Assembly: GCA_013140715.1 (NCBI GenBank)
Contig: JABFSG010000025.1
Coordinates: 1-63,810, forward strand
DNA from: Nitrospiraceae bacterium
GTDB lineage: Bacteria; Nitrospirota; Nitrospiria; Nitrospirales; Nitrospiraceae
Reading direction: 5' to 3'
Length of the DNA stretch: 63,810 nt
Positions 17,666-25,602 of the stretch are shown piece by piece (position 1 is the first letter of the stretch; every line of letters begins with the position of its first letter). The position numbers and the translations under genes were made by a program. Below the pieces are notes generated by a model. That model did no database searches. It was not told the DNA's origin and was given only the letters and a program-made list of their open reading frames with translations.

Positions 17666-17923
17666 CTAGGCCTTTTCCTTAATGTAGTCCAGCGCTTTCC
17701 CGACCGTCAGAATCTTTTCTGCATCTTCGTCTGGGATCTCGATGCCGAACTCTTCTTCGAGGGCCATCACCAACTCAACCGTATCGAGCGAGTCGGCGCC
17801 AAGGTCTTCCACGAAACTGGCTTCCGGCGTCACCTCATCCTCTTCAACTCCAAGCTGTTCACCGATAATTTTCTTTACCCGCTCATCCACAGTGCCCATC
17901 GCTTTTCCTGCCTCCTTTCCCAT
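17666..17923 (-). CDS. acpP: Acyl carrier protein
   Basis: ACP carries growing acyl chains on phosphopantetheine attached to the serine of GADSLD (S45 here). The acidic four-helix sequence closely matches E. coli AcpP from [15 protein letters not shown] onward. Two starts are possible. The ATG at 17923 has an excellent AAGGAGGAGG a few bases upstream. The ATG at 17899 gives the N-terminus usual in the family and has AAGGAGG 11 bases upstream. The longer form adds eight residues, MGKEAGKA. Confidence 0.95.
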   Translation of the reverse strand: MGKEAGKAMGTVDERVKKIIGEQLGVEEDEVTPEASFVEDLGADSLDTVELVMALEEEFGIEIPDEDAEKILTVGKALDYIKEKA

Positions 17924-17987
17924 CCTGCCTCCTCCTTATAGCTGCGAACCTGCCGCAGCATCATACAATATTCCGTTCACAGAGTCG

Positions 17988-18734
17988 TCAAGTCATCAAC
18001 ATCCCACCGTTCACGTGCAAGACATGCCCTGTGATGTAGGCTGCCTCGTCCGACACGAGAAAACGCACCGCCGACGCAATATCGGCCGCGGTGCCCAATC
18101 GTCCCAATGGGATTTGCTTCTGCAGTGTCTCTTTTACCTCCGCCGATAATCCCTTCGTCATGGCCGTATCGATGAATCCTGGCGCAACGGCGTTCACCGT
18201 GACAGCGCGGCTGGCATATTCACGCGCAACCGTCTTGGTCAATCCGATCACCGCCGCTTTGGATGCCGCGTAATTCGCCTGACCCACATTACCCATCACT
18301 CCGACAATCGATGCGATGTTGACGATGCGACCATACCGCTGCTTCGTCATCGAGAGCAAGACGGCTTTGATACAATTGAACGTCCCGTTCAAATTGACTT
18401 GCAACACGAGATTCCAGTCTTCCTCCTTCATCCGCAACAAGAGCCCGTCGCGCGTAATCCCGGCATTATTCACTAAAATGTCGACCTTCCCCCATTCCTT
18501 CAGCACCTGATCGACCATCGCTTTGGTATCGGTTGCATCCGCCACGTTGACCTTGACATTCAGCGCCTTGCGCCCCAACTGCTCCACTGCCGCAACCGTG
18601 TCCTTCGACCGGCTCGGATCGAGATCGGCCACCACAATATCAGCCCCGGACTGAGCCAGCGCTTCCGCAATCGCCCGACCGATCCCTTGCGCCGCTCCGG
18701 TCACTATCGCAACTTTACCTTGAAGAGACATCAC
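17988..18734 (-). CDS. fabG: 3-oxoacyl-[acyl-carrier-protein] reductase (FabG)
   Basis: This short-chain dehydrogenase reduces 3-oxoacyl-ACP with NADPH. The cofactor motif is VTGAAQGIGRAIA (11-23), NNAG is at 89-92, and the catalytic set is S142, Y155 and K159 (YAASK). The C-terminus YITGHVLHVNGGMLMT is family-typical. Length 248 matches. It lies between fabD and acpP in the usual fab order. The start could be M1 or M2. Confidence 0.96.
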   Translation of the reverse strand: MMSLQGKVAIVTGAAQGIGRAIAEALAQSGADIVVADLDPSRSKDTVAAVEQLGRKALNVKVNVADATDTKAMVDQVLKEWGKVDILVNNAGITRDGLLLRMKEEDWNLVLQVNLNGTFNCIKAVLLSMTKQRYGRIVNIASIVGVMGNVGQANYAASKAAVIGLTKTVAREYASRAVTVNAVAPGFIDTAMTKGLSAEVKETLQKQIPLGRLGTAADIASAVRFLVSDEAAYITGHVLHVNGGMLMT

Positions 18735-18797
18735 AACTCCGTTAATCGCTAAACGTTATTCGTTAAACATTCCGACAACACCGTTTCATGTTTCACA

Positions 18798-19751
18798 TTA
18801 TACCGTCCTCAGGGTCGCCTCGAGCGACTTAGGATCGTTGACGTTCAGCGTCACTGCTTCCGGCAGGATCCGTCGGATCAGGCCGCTCAAAACCGTTCCA
18901 GGACCGACTTCGACGAAGGTCTTCACCCCCATCATGGACATGGTTCTCACCGTATCTTCCCAGAGCACGGAAGAAGGAAGTTGCCGTATCAAGGACGCCT
19001 GGATATCGCCGGCCTTCGTAATCGCTTTCGCTTCCGCATTATTGACCAATGGCACCTTGAGATCAGACCAGGCGATGGCGGCCAATTCGCCCGCGAGTCG
19101 ATCCGCCGCCTTCTGCATCAGAGGTGTATGCACCGGTACACTGACAGGGAGAGGAATCGCCTTCTTACACCCTTTAGTCTTTGCCAATTCAATAGCCCGT
19201 TCCACGGCGGCCTTTTCTCCGGCAATCACAATCTGCCCAGGAGAATTGAAGTTTGCCGCAGCCACGACTCCGACAGATGAGGCCTCCCGGCAGACATCTT
19301 TCACCACGTCTACTGTGAGACCGAGTAGCGCAGCGACAAGCCCCGTCCCTGGCGGGACCGCTTCGGCCATATACCGGCCCCGCTTCTGCACGATCCCGAC
19401 CGCATCACGATACGTCATTCCCTCAGCGGCGACAAGAGCCGAATATTCACCGAGGCTGTGACCGGCCACTGCAATCGGAGTAATACCCCGTGGCTTCAAT
19501 GCCTGGAGCGCGGCCATGCTGCTCACCAGCAAGGCAGGCTGAGTATATTCCGTCAGATTCAACTGTTCTGCCGGCCCTTCAAAACACAGAGCGGCAATGT
19601 CATATCCCAGCACCGACGAGGCTTCTTCATAGAGACTCCGAATAGTGGGCTGGGCCTCCAGCAGCGCTCTTCCCATCCCAACCGACTGAGACCCCTGGCC
19701 TGGGAAGACCAGCCCGATGCCGGATGAGTTGGTTGATTGGAGAATCGCCAT
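18798..19751 (-). CDS. fabD: Malonyl-CoA:ACP transacylase (FabD)
   Basis: FabD moves malonate from CoA to ACP. The nucleophile is S99 in GHSLGEYSA and the partner histidine is H208 in VPVHTPLM. FPGQGSQSVGMG (16-27) is the usual N-terminal motif. Length is 317. It is the first gene after a promoter candidate at 19844-19872 and heads fabD-fabG-acpP-fabF-rnc. Confidence 0.96.
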   Translation of the reverse strand: MAILQSTNSSGIGLVFPGQGSQSVGMGRALLEAQPTIRSLYEEASSVLGYDIAALCFEGPAEQLNLTEYTQPALLVSSMAALQALKPRGITPIAVAGHSLGEYSALVAAEGMTYRDAVGIVQKRGRYMAEAVPPGTGLVAALLGLTVDVVKDVCREASSVGVVAAANFNSPGQIVIAGEKAAVERAIELAKTKGCKKAIPLPVSVPVHTPLMQKAADRLAGELAAIAWSDLKVPLVNNAEAKAITKAGDIQASLIRQLPSSVLWEDTVRTMSMMGVKTFVEVGPGTVLSGLIRRILPEAVTLNVNDPKSLEATLRTV

Positions 19752-19843
19752 GCTACCGAAGTGATTGCACGAGGCTACCGGTTGCTTGCATCATCGAAAT
19801 ATTCACAGCTGGAGAGGGCGCGCGCGCCGTTCCTGCGTGGTTA

Positions 19844-19872
19844 GATATCGTCGAATTTCCTTTGAATGTCAA
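19844..19872 (-). promoter_or_regulatory. Promoter candidate for fabD-fabG-acpP-fabF-rnc
   Basis: A perfect TTGACA (19867-19872) on the minus strand, a 17-base spacer and GATATC (19844-19849). It lies in the 220-base gap between fabH and fabD, about 90 bases before the fabD start. The -35 is strong and the -10 weak. Confidence 0.45.
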
Positions 19873-19971
19873 CGGGAAAAAGTTCCAGGGACGTTGTCAG
19901 CCATAAGCCATCAGCACGCAACTCCAACTTCCAAGTCTGAACTGGCAACTGACTGTCGATCGCTTCCTCCG

Positions 19972-20946
19972 CTACCACCTGATGAGCGCGGACGCCCAGG
20001 TCAATCCGGCGCCGAAGGCCCCTAACATCACCAAACTTCCCTCTTTGATTCTTCCCTGCAGCACTGCCTCATCCAACGCAATGGGAATCGACGCGGCCGA
20101 CGTATTCCCGTACCGATCGAGATTCAACATCACCTTTTCCGGCGGAAGTCCGAGACGTTCGGACACTGCCTTGAGGATACGCACATTCGCCTGGTGGGGC
20201 ACATAGAGGTCGAGATCCTCAACGCGGAGATGATTTGCCGCCAAGGTCTCGCGCGCGACCTCTTCCAAGGTCCGAACCGCCACCTTAAAGGTCTCGTTTC
20301 CCCTCATCTTGATATACTGCATCCGCTCCGCCACGCCCTTTTCGGAAGGCGGCAAACGCGACCCTCCCCCCGGCACTGCGATCAATTCACAGAGGGCGCC
20401 ATCGGAACGAAGATGGGTCGAGAGGATGCCCCGGTCGTTCTCGCTCGCGCTGACGACTGCCGCCCCAGCCCCATCGCCGAACAAAATACAGGTATTGCGA
20501 TCGGTCCAGTCGGTAATCGCCGACATCACTTCCGATCCGACGATCAATACATGGCGCATGCCGGTTTTCACATAGGCATCCGCCACCGACAGCGCGTAGA
20601 CGAATCCGCAACAGGCAGCCGACAGATCGCAGGCAGCCGCGCGCGTCGCCCCCAGCTGATGTTGAATCAAACAGGCGGTGGCAGGAAGCGGATAATCGCC
20701 GGTGCAGGTGGCCAACAGAATCAGATCGAGATCGGCCGCACTCACCCCTGCGGCAATCAAGGCCCGCTCTGCCGCCTTCACCGCCAGATCCGAACAGGCC
20801 TCGCCCGGACCTGCCACATGTCGCTCACGGATCCCGGTTCGCTCGACAATCCATTCGTCCGATGTGGCTACCATCCGTTCGAGGTCGGCATTGGTCAGTA
20901 CCTTCGCCGGAACATAGGCCCCGGTTCCTGCAATACGGGCTCTCAT
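19972..20946 (-). CDS. fabH: 3-oxoacyl-[acyl-carrier-protein] synthase III (FabH)
   Basis: FabH starts fatty-acid synthesis by condensing acetyl-CoA (or another primer) with malonyl-ACP. The catalytic triad is C112 (LSAACCGF), H251 (PHQANVRI) and N281 (YGNTSAAS). Length is 324. It overlaps the end of plsX by 4 bases (ATGA type), coupling initiation of fatty-acid and phospholipid synthesis. Confidence 0.96.
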   Translation of the reverse strand: MRARIAGTGAYVPAKVLTNADLERMVATSDEWIVERTGIRERHVAGPGEACSDLAVKAAERALIAAGVSAADLDLILLATCTGDYPLPATACLIQHQLGATRAAACDLSAACCGFVYALSVADAYVKTGMRHVLIVGSEVMSAITDWTDRNTCILFGDGAGAAVVSASENDRGILSTHLRSDGALCELIAVPGGGSRLPPSEKGVAERMQYIKMRGNETFKVAVRTLEEVARETLAANHLRVEDLDLYVPHQANVRILKAVSERLGLPPEKVMLNLDRYGNTSAASIPIALDEAVLQGRIKEGSLVMLGAFGAGLTWASALIRW

Positions 20947-21968
20947 ACCGGCGCATCCTCGGTGGGTTTGGCTTGCGAGAGACTCTCTTCAATATCGCGT
21001 CGAATCAGTTCGTCGACGCGATGCTCCGCCAATCCCTTGGCTCGACGGATGGCATTCTTAATCGCCTTGGCGGACGAACGACCGTGGCAGATCATGGTAA
21101 TACCATTGACTCCCAGAAGCGGCGCTCCGCCGAATTCCGCGTAATCGATTTTCTTCTTCAAGTTGAGAAGCGGTTTGGCAATGAGCGGGTAGGCTAAGCG
21201 GCCGAAGAAGGAGCCGGAGATCTCCTTTAGTAGTAACTTCTTAATCGTATCGGCCACCCCTTCGGAGATCTTCAGCGCGACATTTCCAATAAAGCCGTCG
21301 CACACCACCACATCGGTGGCCCCACTATATACGTCGCGGCCCTCGACATTGCCGATAAAATTGAGCGAACTCGCCTTGAGGAGCTTGAACGCCTCCTTCG
21401 TGACCTCATTTCCTTTACTGTCCTCTTCCCCGATACTCAACAACCCGACACGGGGATTGGGCTTCCCAAAGAGATATTTTCCATACTCATTCCCCATGAT
21501 GGCGAATTGGGCCAGGTGCTGTGCGGTACAGTCCACATTCGCCCCCACATCCAACATGATCGCCGTACCGGTCAGAGTCGGCAGACTCGTTGCGATCGCC
21601 GGACGTTCAACACCCTTCGTCAGGCCGAGCACAAAGAATGACGCCACCATGCTGGCGCCGGTATTCCCGGGACTGACCACGGCGCTTGCCTCGCCGCTCT
21701 TGACCAATTCCGTAGCAATCCAGATAGAGGAGTCGCGTTTCTTGCGGGCCACAGCAGCAGGCGATTCGTGCATTTCGACAACTTGCGAGGCATGTCGAAT
21801 GGATATGCGGGAGTCCGTACAACCGAGACGGCGACATTCGGCAGTGAGAATGGTCTCGTCACCGACCAGCAGCACTTCGACATCGCATTCCTGGGCAGCC
21901 TGGAGAGCCCCTTCAATGACTGGAGCCGGTCCATGGTCAGAGCCCATGGCATCAAGCGCAATCTTCAT
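20943..21968 (-). CDS. plsX: Phosphate acyltransferase PlsX
   Basis: PlsX makes acyl-phosphate from acyl-ACP for the PlsY route of phospholipid synthesis. The N-terminus MKIALDAMGSDHGPAPVIEG is diagnostic, so I start at 21968 rather than at a longer in-frame GTG/ATG upstream. Other family segments are SPGNTGASM, MLDVGANVDC and VVCDGFIGNVALK. Length is about 341, as usual. The start lacks a clear ribosome site. A palindromic repeat separates it from rpmF upstream, although rpmF-plsX-fabH is a common single operon. Confidence 0.95.
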   Translation of the reverse strand: MKIALDAMGSDHGPAPVIEGALQAAQECDVEVLLVGDETILTAECRRLGCTDSRISIRHASQVVEMHESPAAVARKKRDSSIWIATELVKSGEASAVVSPGNTGASMVASFFVLGLTKGVERPAIATSLPTLTGTAIMLDVGANVDCTAQHLAQFAIMGNEYGKYLFGKPNPRVGLLSIGEEDSKGNEVTKEAFKLLKASSLNFIGNVEGRDVYSGATDVVVCDGFIGNVALKISEGVADTIKKLLLKEISGSFFGRLAYPLIAKPLLNLKKKIDYAEFGGAPLLGVNGITMICHGRSSAKAIKNAIRRAKGLAEHRVDELIRRDIEESLSQAKPTEDAPV

Positions 21969-22109
21969 AGCAACTGAGTGTTTCGTAAAAGATGACGTCT
22001 CGGTGGTGACACAAGACGAGTAGCGCGTCACCACGCGACATGCGGCAGGAGTTTAGAGTAGTAAGGTGCTCGACGCAACAGGCAAAGGGGCCCATCACGA
22101 CACTATTTA

Positions 22110-22233
22110 GCAGGCTGCTCAAAAAGGCCGTCCAGCAAGGCCGCAGCGCGCGAAGAGGCGAGGCGTACGTTTCGGTACGTTGAGCCTCTGAGCGATGCGA
22201 GAACGAAGCTGGCGGACTTTTTCAGCAGCCTGC
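22110..22233. repeat. Palindromic repeat family 1, copy b
   Basis: The outer arms are GCAGGCTGCTCAAAAAGG and CTTTTTCAGCAGCCTGC. Inner pairs are GTCCAGC/GCTGGCGGAC, and the core is GGCGTACGTTTCGGTACGTTG. It lies downstream of rpmF, 3 bases from its stop codon, and upstream of plsX. Compared with copy a the inner arm has changed from CCAAC/GTTGG to CCAGC/GCTGG, keeping the pairing. Confidence 0.85.
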
Positions 22234-22236
22234 CGG

Positions 22237-22422
22237 CTAGGACTCTTCGACCTGGATGACGGCCTTACCCTTGTAGGTCCCGCAATTCAAACAGGTGTAA
22301 TGCGGCAGCTTCAGTTCGTGGCACTGAGGACAAACGGACATGCCTGGCGGCGCGATACGCAGTTTTTGTGTGCGTCGTTTATCGCGTCGTTCTCGTGAAT
22401 GTTTATGTTTCGGATTTGGCAT
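22237..22422 (-). CDS. rpmF: Large ribosomal subunit protein bL32
   Basis: The product is 61 residues. The N-terminus MPNPKHKHSRERRDKRRT is typical, and a four-cysteine zinc ribbon follows (CPQCHE and CLNCGTYKGK), so this is the zinc-binding form. It follows the yceD-like gene and precedes plsX, the standard order. Confidence 0.97.
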   Translation of the reverse strand: MPNPKHKHSRERRDKRRTQKLRIAPPGMSVCPQCHELKLPHYTCLNCGTYKGKAVIQVEES

Positions 22423-22459
22423 GGCAACTGTTTCTCACTTTCAATAGCAGGCGGTCACG

Positions 22460-23080
22460 CTAGGACGCTGACGATCCACCGGGCTTGCGGTTTATGGCTT
22501 GGATGACTCGAACTCTCGGGATCGGTAATTCCTCGGCACACTGACAGGGTCCCTCATTCAAATTTTTGCCGCATCGCGCACAAAGCCCCAAACAGTCGTC
22601 GCTGCAGAGGGGCTGCATCGGCACGGACAGAATGATGTGTTCACGCAACATGGGAGCCAGTTCCAGCTGATTGCCTTGATACTGGTACTGATCGTCCGGC
22701 TCCTCTTCCGGTTCAGCCTCTACAACCTTTGCGCTCGTCTTTCGTGAATCGACCCGCTTCGGATGACGCGGCGCCGACTTGGGCTCCGGAACGAAGGCCG
22801 CCCGCACAGAAAAAGCCAGTGGATCCTCATACTTTTTCAGGCATCGTACGCATTCTCGGACGATCGTGCCTTCCAACACTCCCGTCACGGCGACCAGCCC
22901 TTCGACGTTGGTCAGGTCCAGACTCACAGCCAGCGGTCCCAAAATGACGGCATCATCCTCGGAGAGGCCGAGATCTTCAGCCGTCGCCTCGCCGACCAGC
23001 GAAAGCCCATCGACAGTTATGTCGGCCAGCAGCGGCCTAAGCAATTCCATCGCGGCACCTACCTGCATTCCCATCCCCAA
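22460..23080 (-). CDS. DUF177 / YceD family protein
   Basis: The 206-residue product belongs to the YceD family, which is linked to 23S rRNA accumulation in E. coli. It has the family's cysteine pair in the middle (VRECVRCLKKYEDPL) and a C-terminal cysteine cluster (PLCSDDCLGLCARCGKNLNEGPCQC), more cysteines than most relatives and possibly a metal site. A charged, disordered-looking insert (about 115-145) lies between them. Position directly before rpmF is the usual one. The start at 23080 is followed by other in-frame methionines (residues 3, 5 and 11). Confidence 0.88.
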   Translation of the reverse strand: MGMGMQVGAAMELLRPLLADITVDGLSLVGEATAEDLGLSEDDAVILGPLAVSLDLTNVEGLVAVTGVLEGTIVRECVRCLKKYEDPLAFSVRAAFVPEPKSAPRHPKRVDSRKTSAKVVEAEPEEEPDDQYQYQGNQLELAPMLREHIILSVPMQPLCSDDCLGLCARCGKNLNEGPCQCAEELPIPRVRVIQAINRKPGGSSAS

Positions 23081-23088
23081 CGCGATCG

Positions 23089-23349
23089 TTATCGCTCTTC
23101 AGCAAAACTGATGAGAGCGATGTGCCGAGCCCGCTTGACGGCGGCCGTCAATTCGCGCTGGTGCCTCATACAATTGCCGGAAATACGCCGCGGGACGATC
23201 CGACCCCGCTCAGTCAAAAAACTCCTCAACAACCCGACATCCTTAAAATCGATCGCTCCCTGGTCGATACAAAATCGGCAGGGCCGACGGCGTTGGAAAA
23301 ACCGACCCCCGCCTCCGCCGTCTCGGTCGCCACTCTGTTCACGCTCCAT
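23089..23349 (-). CDS. rpsR: Small ribosomal subunit protein bS18
   Basis: The product is 86 residues. A glycine/acid-rich N-terminus is followed by the S18 core: [49 protein letters not shown]. The CxxC plus later Cys/His pattern marks the zinc-type S18. It normally follows rpsF and ssb, and here a 196-base gap with a stem-loop separates it from ssb. Confidence 0.97.
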   Translation of the reverse strand: MEREQSGDRDGGGGGRFFQRRRPCRFCIDQGAIDFKDVGLLRSFLTERGRIVPRRISGNCMRHQRELTAAVKRARHIALISFAEER

Positions 23350-23370
23350 AAACCCTCTCCCTATGTGTTA

Positions 23371-23536
23371 GCAGGCTGTGGGAAAAATCTGCCAGCTTGT
23401 CTTGTTCGTCTGGCCTGTCTGGTCTATTCGGTCTGTCGCGTTTTTTGGTTTGTCTTGTTTGTTTGGTTAGACGAAACTAACCAGCTGAACAAAATTCACC
23501 AGATAAACAAAACAAACCAGATGAACCAGACAGACC
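23371..23536. repeat. Low-complexity stem-loop between ssb and rpsR
   Basis: Repeated GTCTGGTCT and TTGTTTG-like units (23394-23470) face repeated CCAGA and AACAAA units (23477-23536). The centre is a perfect hairpin, TGGTTAG/CTAACCA with loop ACGAAA, and the outside pairs GGTCTGTC with GACAGACC. A small extra hairpin, GCAG...CTGC, begins at 23371. It sits inside the rpsF-ssb-rpsR operon. Confidence 0.75.
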
Positions 23537-23545
23537 GGGCTTCGC

Positions 23546-23950
23546 TCAGACGTGCTCTTCCGGTTCATATCCGGCGTCATCATGCGCCGGCGCTTCAAAC
23601 CCGCCGCCACCTCCGCCATCCTGGCGTTTCGGCATAAACGTAACTGTCTGAGCGACCACCTCGTGTTTGCTGCGCTTCTGGCCGTCTTCTGTTTCCCACC
23701 GGCGCTGCTGCAGCCGCCCATCGACGATGATTCCGTTTCCTTTGCTCAGATACTGTCCGCAATGTTCCGCCTGCTTGCCGAATACAACGATATCGACAAA
23801 GCAGACCTCTTCTTTCAATTCCTCGCCCTGCTTGTATCGCCGGCTGACCGCAAGACCTAAACTGGCCACCGGTGTCCCGTTCGGCGTATACCGCAGCTCC
23901 GGATTCCTCGTGAGGTTCCCGAGGAGGATGACTTTATTAAAGCCTGCCAC
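23546..23950 (-). CDS. ssb: Single-stranded DNA-binding protein
   Basis: The product is 134 residues. The OB fold begins FNKVILLGNLTRNPELRYTPNG and includes VCFVDIVVFGKQAEHCGQYL and KGNGIIVDGRLQ. A glycine-rich linker and a short acidic tail follow. The final residues YEPEEHV are not the canonical DDDIPF tip of SSB, so partner binding may differ. The start is the GTG at 23950, with GAGGAG 8 bases upstream. It overlaps the end of rpsF by 14 bases. Confidence 0.94.
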   Translation of the reverse strand: MAGFNKVILLGNLTRNPELRYTPNGTPVASLGLAVSRRYKQGEELKEEVCFVDIVVFGKQAEHCGQYLSKGNGIIVDGRLQQRRWETEDGQKRSKHEVVAQTVTFMPKRQDGGGGGGFEAPAHDDAGYEPEEHV

Positions 23951-24284
23951 CGGCAAACTCCTCCGAAATCGCCTCACGCGGCCGTGGCGGCACCAGTTCT
24001 TTTTTGAGATGGACGGTCAAGAACTTGATGATCGAATCTTCCAGCCGGTAGGACCGCTCCAATTCACCGACCGTGATATTGGGCGCCCTGAAATAGAAGT
24101 ACCCGTAGGTGCCTTTGCGCTCTCGCTTCACCTCGTAGGCAAGCTTCTTCTTACCCCAGTTTTCCGACTTGATGAACTGTGCGCCGGTCTTTTCTGCCAC
24201 AGCCTTCATCTTCTCGATCAAGGCAGTCGTCTCCTGGTCGGAGATAGACGCACGAATAATGAACAGAGACTCGTAGAGCTCCAT
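23937..24284 (-). CDS. rpsF: Small ribosomal subunit protein bS6
   Basis: The product is 115 residues from the ATG at 24284, which has AGGAGGA 7 bases upstream. It begins MELYESLFIIRASIS and includes ENWGKKKLAYEV, KGTYGYFYF and the C-terminal VHLKKELVPPRPR. It heads the rpsF-ssb-rpsR operon. In many bacteria the S6:S18 pair binds its own leader. A hairpin lies just before the ribosome site here, but I do not see the known S6:S18 consensus. Confidence 0.96.
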   Translation of the reverse strand: MELYESLFIIRASISDQETTALIEKMKAVAEKTGAQFIKSENWGKKKLAYEVKRERKGTYGYFYFRAPNITVGELERSYRLEDSIIKFLTVHLKKELVPPRPREAISEEFAGGRL

Positions 24285-24309
24285 GCAGCAATCCTCCTGG
24301 ACAAAGGCC

Positions 24310-24325
24310 CCCAATCAAGATTGGG
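24310..24325 (-). promoter_or_regulatory. Leader hairpin before rpsF
   Basis: CCCAAT and ATTGGG pair around a 4-base loop in the rpsF leader, between the promoter and the ribosome site. It could take part in autoregulation by S6/S18. This is inference only. Confidence 0.3.
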
Positions 24326-24370
24326 AGCGAGGTGTAGGCGCCTCTATATGAGGCTCAAAGAACGGTGGAC

Positions 24371-24398
24371 GGTATCACAGCCCTTCAGAGCCTGTCAA
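24371..24398 (-). promoter_or_regulatory. Promoter of rpsF-ssb-rpsR
   Basis: A perfect TTGACA (24393-24398), a 16-base spacer and GATACC (24371-24376) preceded by TGT, an extended -10 look. It is about 87 bases before the rpsF ATG. The rest of the gap to 24622 holds nothing I recognise. Confidence 0.5.
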
Positions 24399-24622
24399 CG
24401 AACAAGCCTTCAGGCTACCGGCATTTGAAAAATGGCGCAGGGTGAAATGCCGGGCGGGACCCCGTCGCTCCGGTGAAGCCCGCTAAGAACCACAGGCCAC
24501 TAGTTGTAGAGATACCAATGCGGTTATTTATTGTAGGAGAGAGCGATTCAAAGGGAAACGGGATCAGGCCTCCGTTTCGTAATTCTGATTGTCTCAATAG
24601 GAGCATCTGCTAACATTCAAGA

Positions 24623-25456
24623 ATGTCCACTTATGGTTTCTCTCTATCGACTAGAACAGCAGTGGCTTTGCTAATGGTCATGACGGCGCTCCCCCTTGTT
24701 GGCCTCTTACTGTATCTCTTCCTTGGTTCGCCCGACACAAAGGTCTACCTTGTATCTCTCTTGTATGGCGTACTTTTCGTCATTTCATTGGTCTTGCTGC
24801 TTCGCTTCTATGCGAGAACTCGCGATCATATAGTTGCCTCAGAAGAAGGGCTTACCTACCATCCACACGCCGGCGACCCCCTTTCGATTTCATGGAGCCA
24901 GGTCGCAGATCTGAGGCCTCATACTCTAAGAAATCGTTATGATGTAGTAGATCATCAAGGTCAGCGGTTACTCACGATAAGTTATGATCTTGAGAAGATT
25001 GACGATCTGGCCGAAATCATATGCAAAAAACTTCAGGATGCTACGCCGGACAAGCACCTTACCTACCATGCAAAACGGTCTGGGGGGATAATTGTACTGT
25101 GGTTGATTCCTCTAGTTTTGTTCCCGATACCATTTATAGGCCTTACCCCTCGAACCCTGGTCCTATTGCTTCTTCTACTAATACTCGTAATATGGGTGCT
25201 CTTCTTTGAAATTCGTCGCATAAAGATCGACTCTCAAGGCCTCACAATCGAATATCTGCTGCGAAGGGATCGACTTGGCTTTCATGAAGTACAAGAAGTA
25301 AAACTTCAAGATGAAGGTTATACCATCAAAATCGAACGCAAAGGTCAGAAGTCTTTGAAGATTAGCTGGCGGCGAGACGGCGATGTCTCGAGGCTCCATA
25401 AAACAATCGACGAGAATTGGCAGGCATTCATTCAGGAAAGACAGACGAATGCATAA
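24623..25456 (+). CDS. Membrane protein with four predicted TM segments and two PH-like parts
   Basis: The product is 277 residues of unknown function. Two hydrophobic hairpins (about 12-35 and 40-62; about 153-172 and 176-195) are each followed by a soluble part of beta-strand character (about 63-150 and 198-270). The two halves read alike (E-E-G-L-T-Y near 73 and D-S-Q-G-L-T-I near 203), as in duplicated bacterial PH-domain (YdbT/YokE-like) proteins. The gene stands alone between blocks on the other strand. Its codon use looks more AT-rich than the neighbours, which hints at transfer. No ribosome site decides the start. Confidence 0.6.
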   Translation: MSTYGFSLSTRTAVALLMVMTALPLVGLLLYLFLGSPDTKVYLVSLLYGVLFVISLVLLLRFYARTRDHIVASEEGLTYHPHAGDPLSISWSQVADLRPHTLRNRYDVVDHQGQRLLTISYDLEKIDDLAEIICKKLQDATPDKHLTYHAKRSGGIIVLWLIPLVLFPIPFIGLTPRTLVLLLLLLILVIWVLFFEIRRIKIDSQGLTIEYLLRRDRLGFHEVQEVKLQDEGYTIKIERKGQKSLKISWRRDGDVSRLHKTIDENWQAFIQERQTNA

Positions 25457-25476
25457 CGGATAGCGACGGAACTCCC

Positions 25477-25602
25477 GCAGGCTGCTCAAAAAGGCGGATA
25501 ACAAGGCCGCAGGGAGCGCGGCGACTGAGGCGTACCCTTGCGGTACGTCGCAAGGAGACGGGCGACTGAGAACGCAGTGAGCCGCCTTTTTCAGCAGCCT
25601 GC
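25477..25602. repeat. Palindromic repeat family 1, copy c
   Basis: The arms are GCAGGCTGCTCAAAAAGGCG and CGCCTTTTTCAGCAGCCTGC, and the core is GGCGTACCCTTGCGGTACGTC. It lies between the convergent membrane-protein gene and ychF, and its last base is the first base of the ychF stop codon complement. Its arms are the best-matched of the four copies. Confidence 0.88.

Noticed and set aside
24310-24325. S6:S18 autoregulatory RNA motif upstream of rpsF
   Set aside because: Only a plain hairpin is seen. The bulged CCG features of the known motif are not evident, so it is listed only as a weak leader hairpin.
24415-24606. 63-residue minus-strand frame upstream of rpsF
   Set aside because: No ribosome site or known motif, and its 3' end lies against the rpsF promoter. 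Probably chance.
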